Positions 5,983 through 6,078 of a DNA stretch of 6,078 nt are shown here, piece by piece (position 1 is the first letter of the stretch; the number at the start of each line of letters is the position of its first letter). The stretch spans positions 1 to 6,078 of the forward strand of contig CAKUZO010000086.1 of the NCBI GenBank assembly GCA_934717895.1. Reading direction: 5' to 3'. Position numbers and translations under genes: made by a program. The notes below the pieces were generated by a model. The model worked only from the letters and a program-made list of their open reading frames with translations. It did no database searches and had not been told where the DNA came from. The stretch is from an uncultured Candidatus Melainabacteria bacterium. Lineage in GTDB: Bacteria; Cyanobacteriota; Vampirovibrionia; Gastranaerophilales; Gastranaerophilaceae.

Positions 5983-6078
5983 TTAAACTTTTATTTTTGA
6001 TTTGTAATACCCGATAATTTCCATCATTGCATGGAGCATAAGAACAATCGGCAAAACCTCTTCTCGCCACTCATAAAA
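5983..6078 (-). CDS. C-terminal end of an unidentified protein (cut by the window edge)
   Basis: On the minus strand an open frame enters from the right edge and runs for 31 codons to a TAA at 5983-5985. The visible residues begin FYEWREEVLPIVLML and end GYYKSKIKV. The middle (about residues 8-25) is hydrophobic with two methionines and could be a C-terminal helix or membrane segment, followed by a basic tail. Codon choice looks like that of the neighbouring genes, and the stop falls 48 bases before the rlmN ATG with an rlmN ribosome binding site between them, as expected for an upstream gene in the same operon. I do not recognise the family from so short a piece. The competing minus-strand frame that runs into rlmN has no recognisable features. 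Confidence 0.5.
   Translation of the reverse strand, partial: FYEWREEVLPIVLMLHAMMEIIGYYKSKIKV

Noticed and set aside
5882..6070. A 62-codon minus-strand frame overlapping the rlmN start
   Set aside because: It begins at a GTG, runs out of phase into rlmN and has no family features. The frame ending at 5983 fits better as the upstream gene.

Overview
This is an AT-rich bacterial chromosome segment made of housekeeping genes plus one accessory-type gene. Two gene groups converge on a shared terminator region near 3804-3909. The plus-strand group is prfA (RF1, cut by the left edge), ylxR and infB (IF-2). The minus-strand group, read from the right edge, is the 3' end of an unidentified gene, then rlmN, then a family 2 glycosyltransferase. 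No gap between genes exceeds about 106 bases. I see no tRNA, rRNA, CRISPR array, insertion sequence or prophage signature.

Organism: the RF1 carries signatures I associate with cyanobacterial RF1 ([18 protein letters not shown] around the GGQ loop, then [19 protein letters not shown] and RRSQVGTG). The DNA is AT-rich: hand counts of single 60-base lines give 25/60 GC in infB, 23/60 in rlmN and 18/60 in the glycosyltransferase. Together these suggest a non-photosynthetic cyanobacterial relative, such as gut Gastranaerophilales (Melainabacteria/Vampirovibrionia). This is an inference from memory of the families, with moderate to low confidence. The standard genetic code is used; all three stop codons occur as real gene ends.

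Layout, plus strand: the three translation genes are packed tightly. The prfA TAG stop shares one base with the ylxR GTG start, and the ylxR end overlaps the infB start by 11 bases, so translational coupling is likely. The operon links termination (RF1), a small RNA-binding factor (YlxR, called RnpM in Bacillus subtilis for its effect on RNase P) and initiation (IF-2). The more familiar arrangements are nusA-ylxR-infB and prfA-prmC, so this order is a small oddity.

Layout, minus strand: rlmN (23S rRNA A2503 / tRNA A37 C2-methyltransferase, radical SAM) follows a partial upstream frame after 47 bases and precedes the glycosyltransferase by 45 bases, so the three could share a transcript. The glycosyltransferase is more AT-rich than its neighbours, carries several 7-8 base homopolymer tracts, and has Gln where related enzymes often have Glu in the 'ED' motif.

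I found no convincing undescribed system. The findings are modest: an unusual gene order, a possible RF1 self-sensing stop codon, residue substitutions, and small repeat or hairpin structures.
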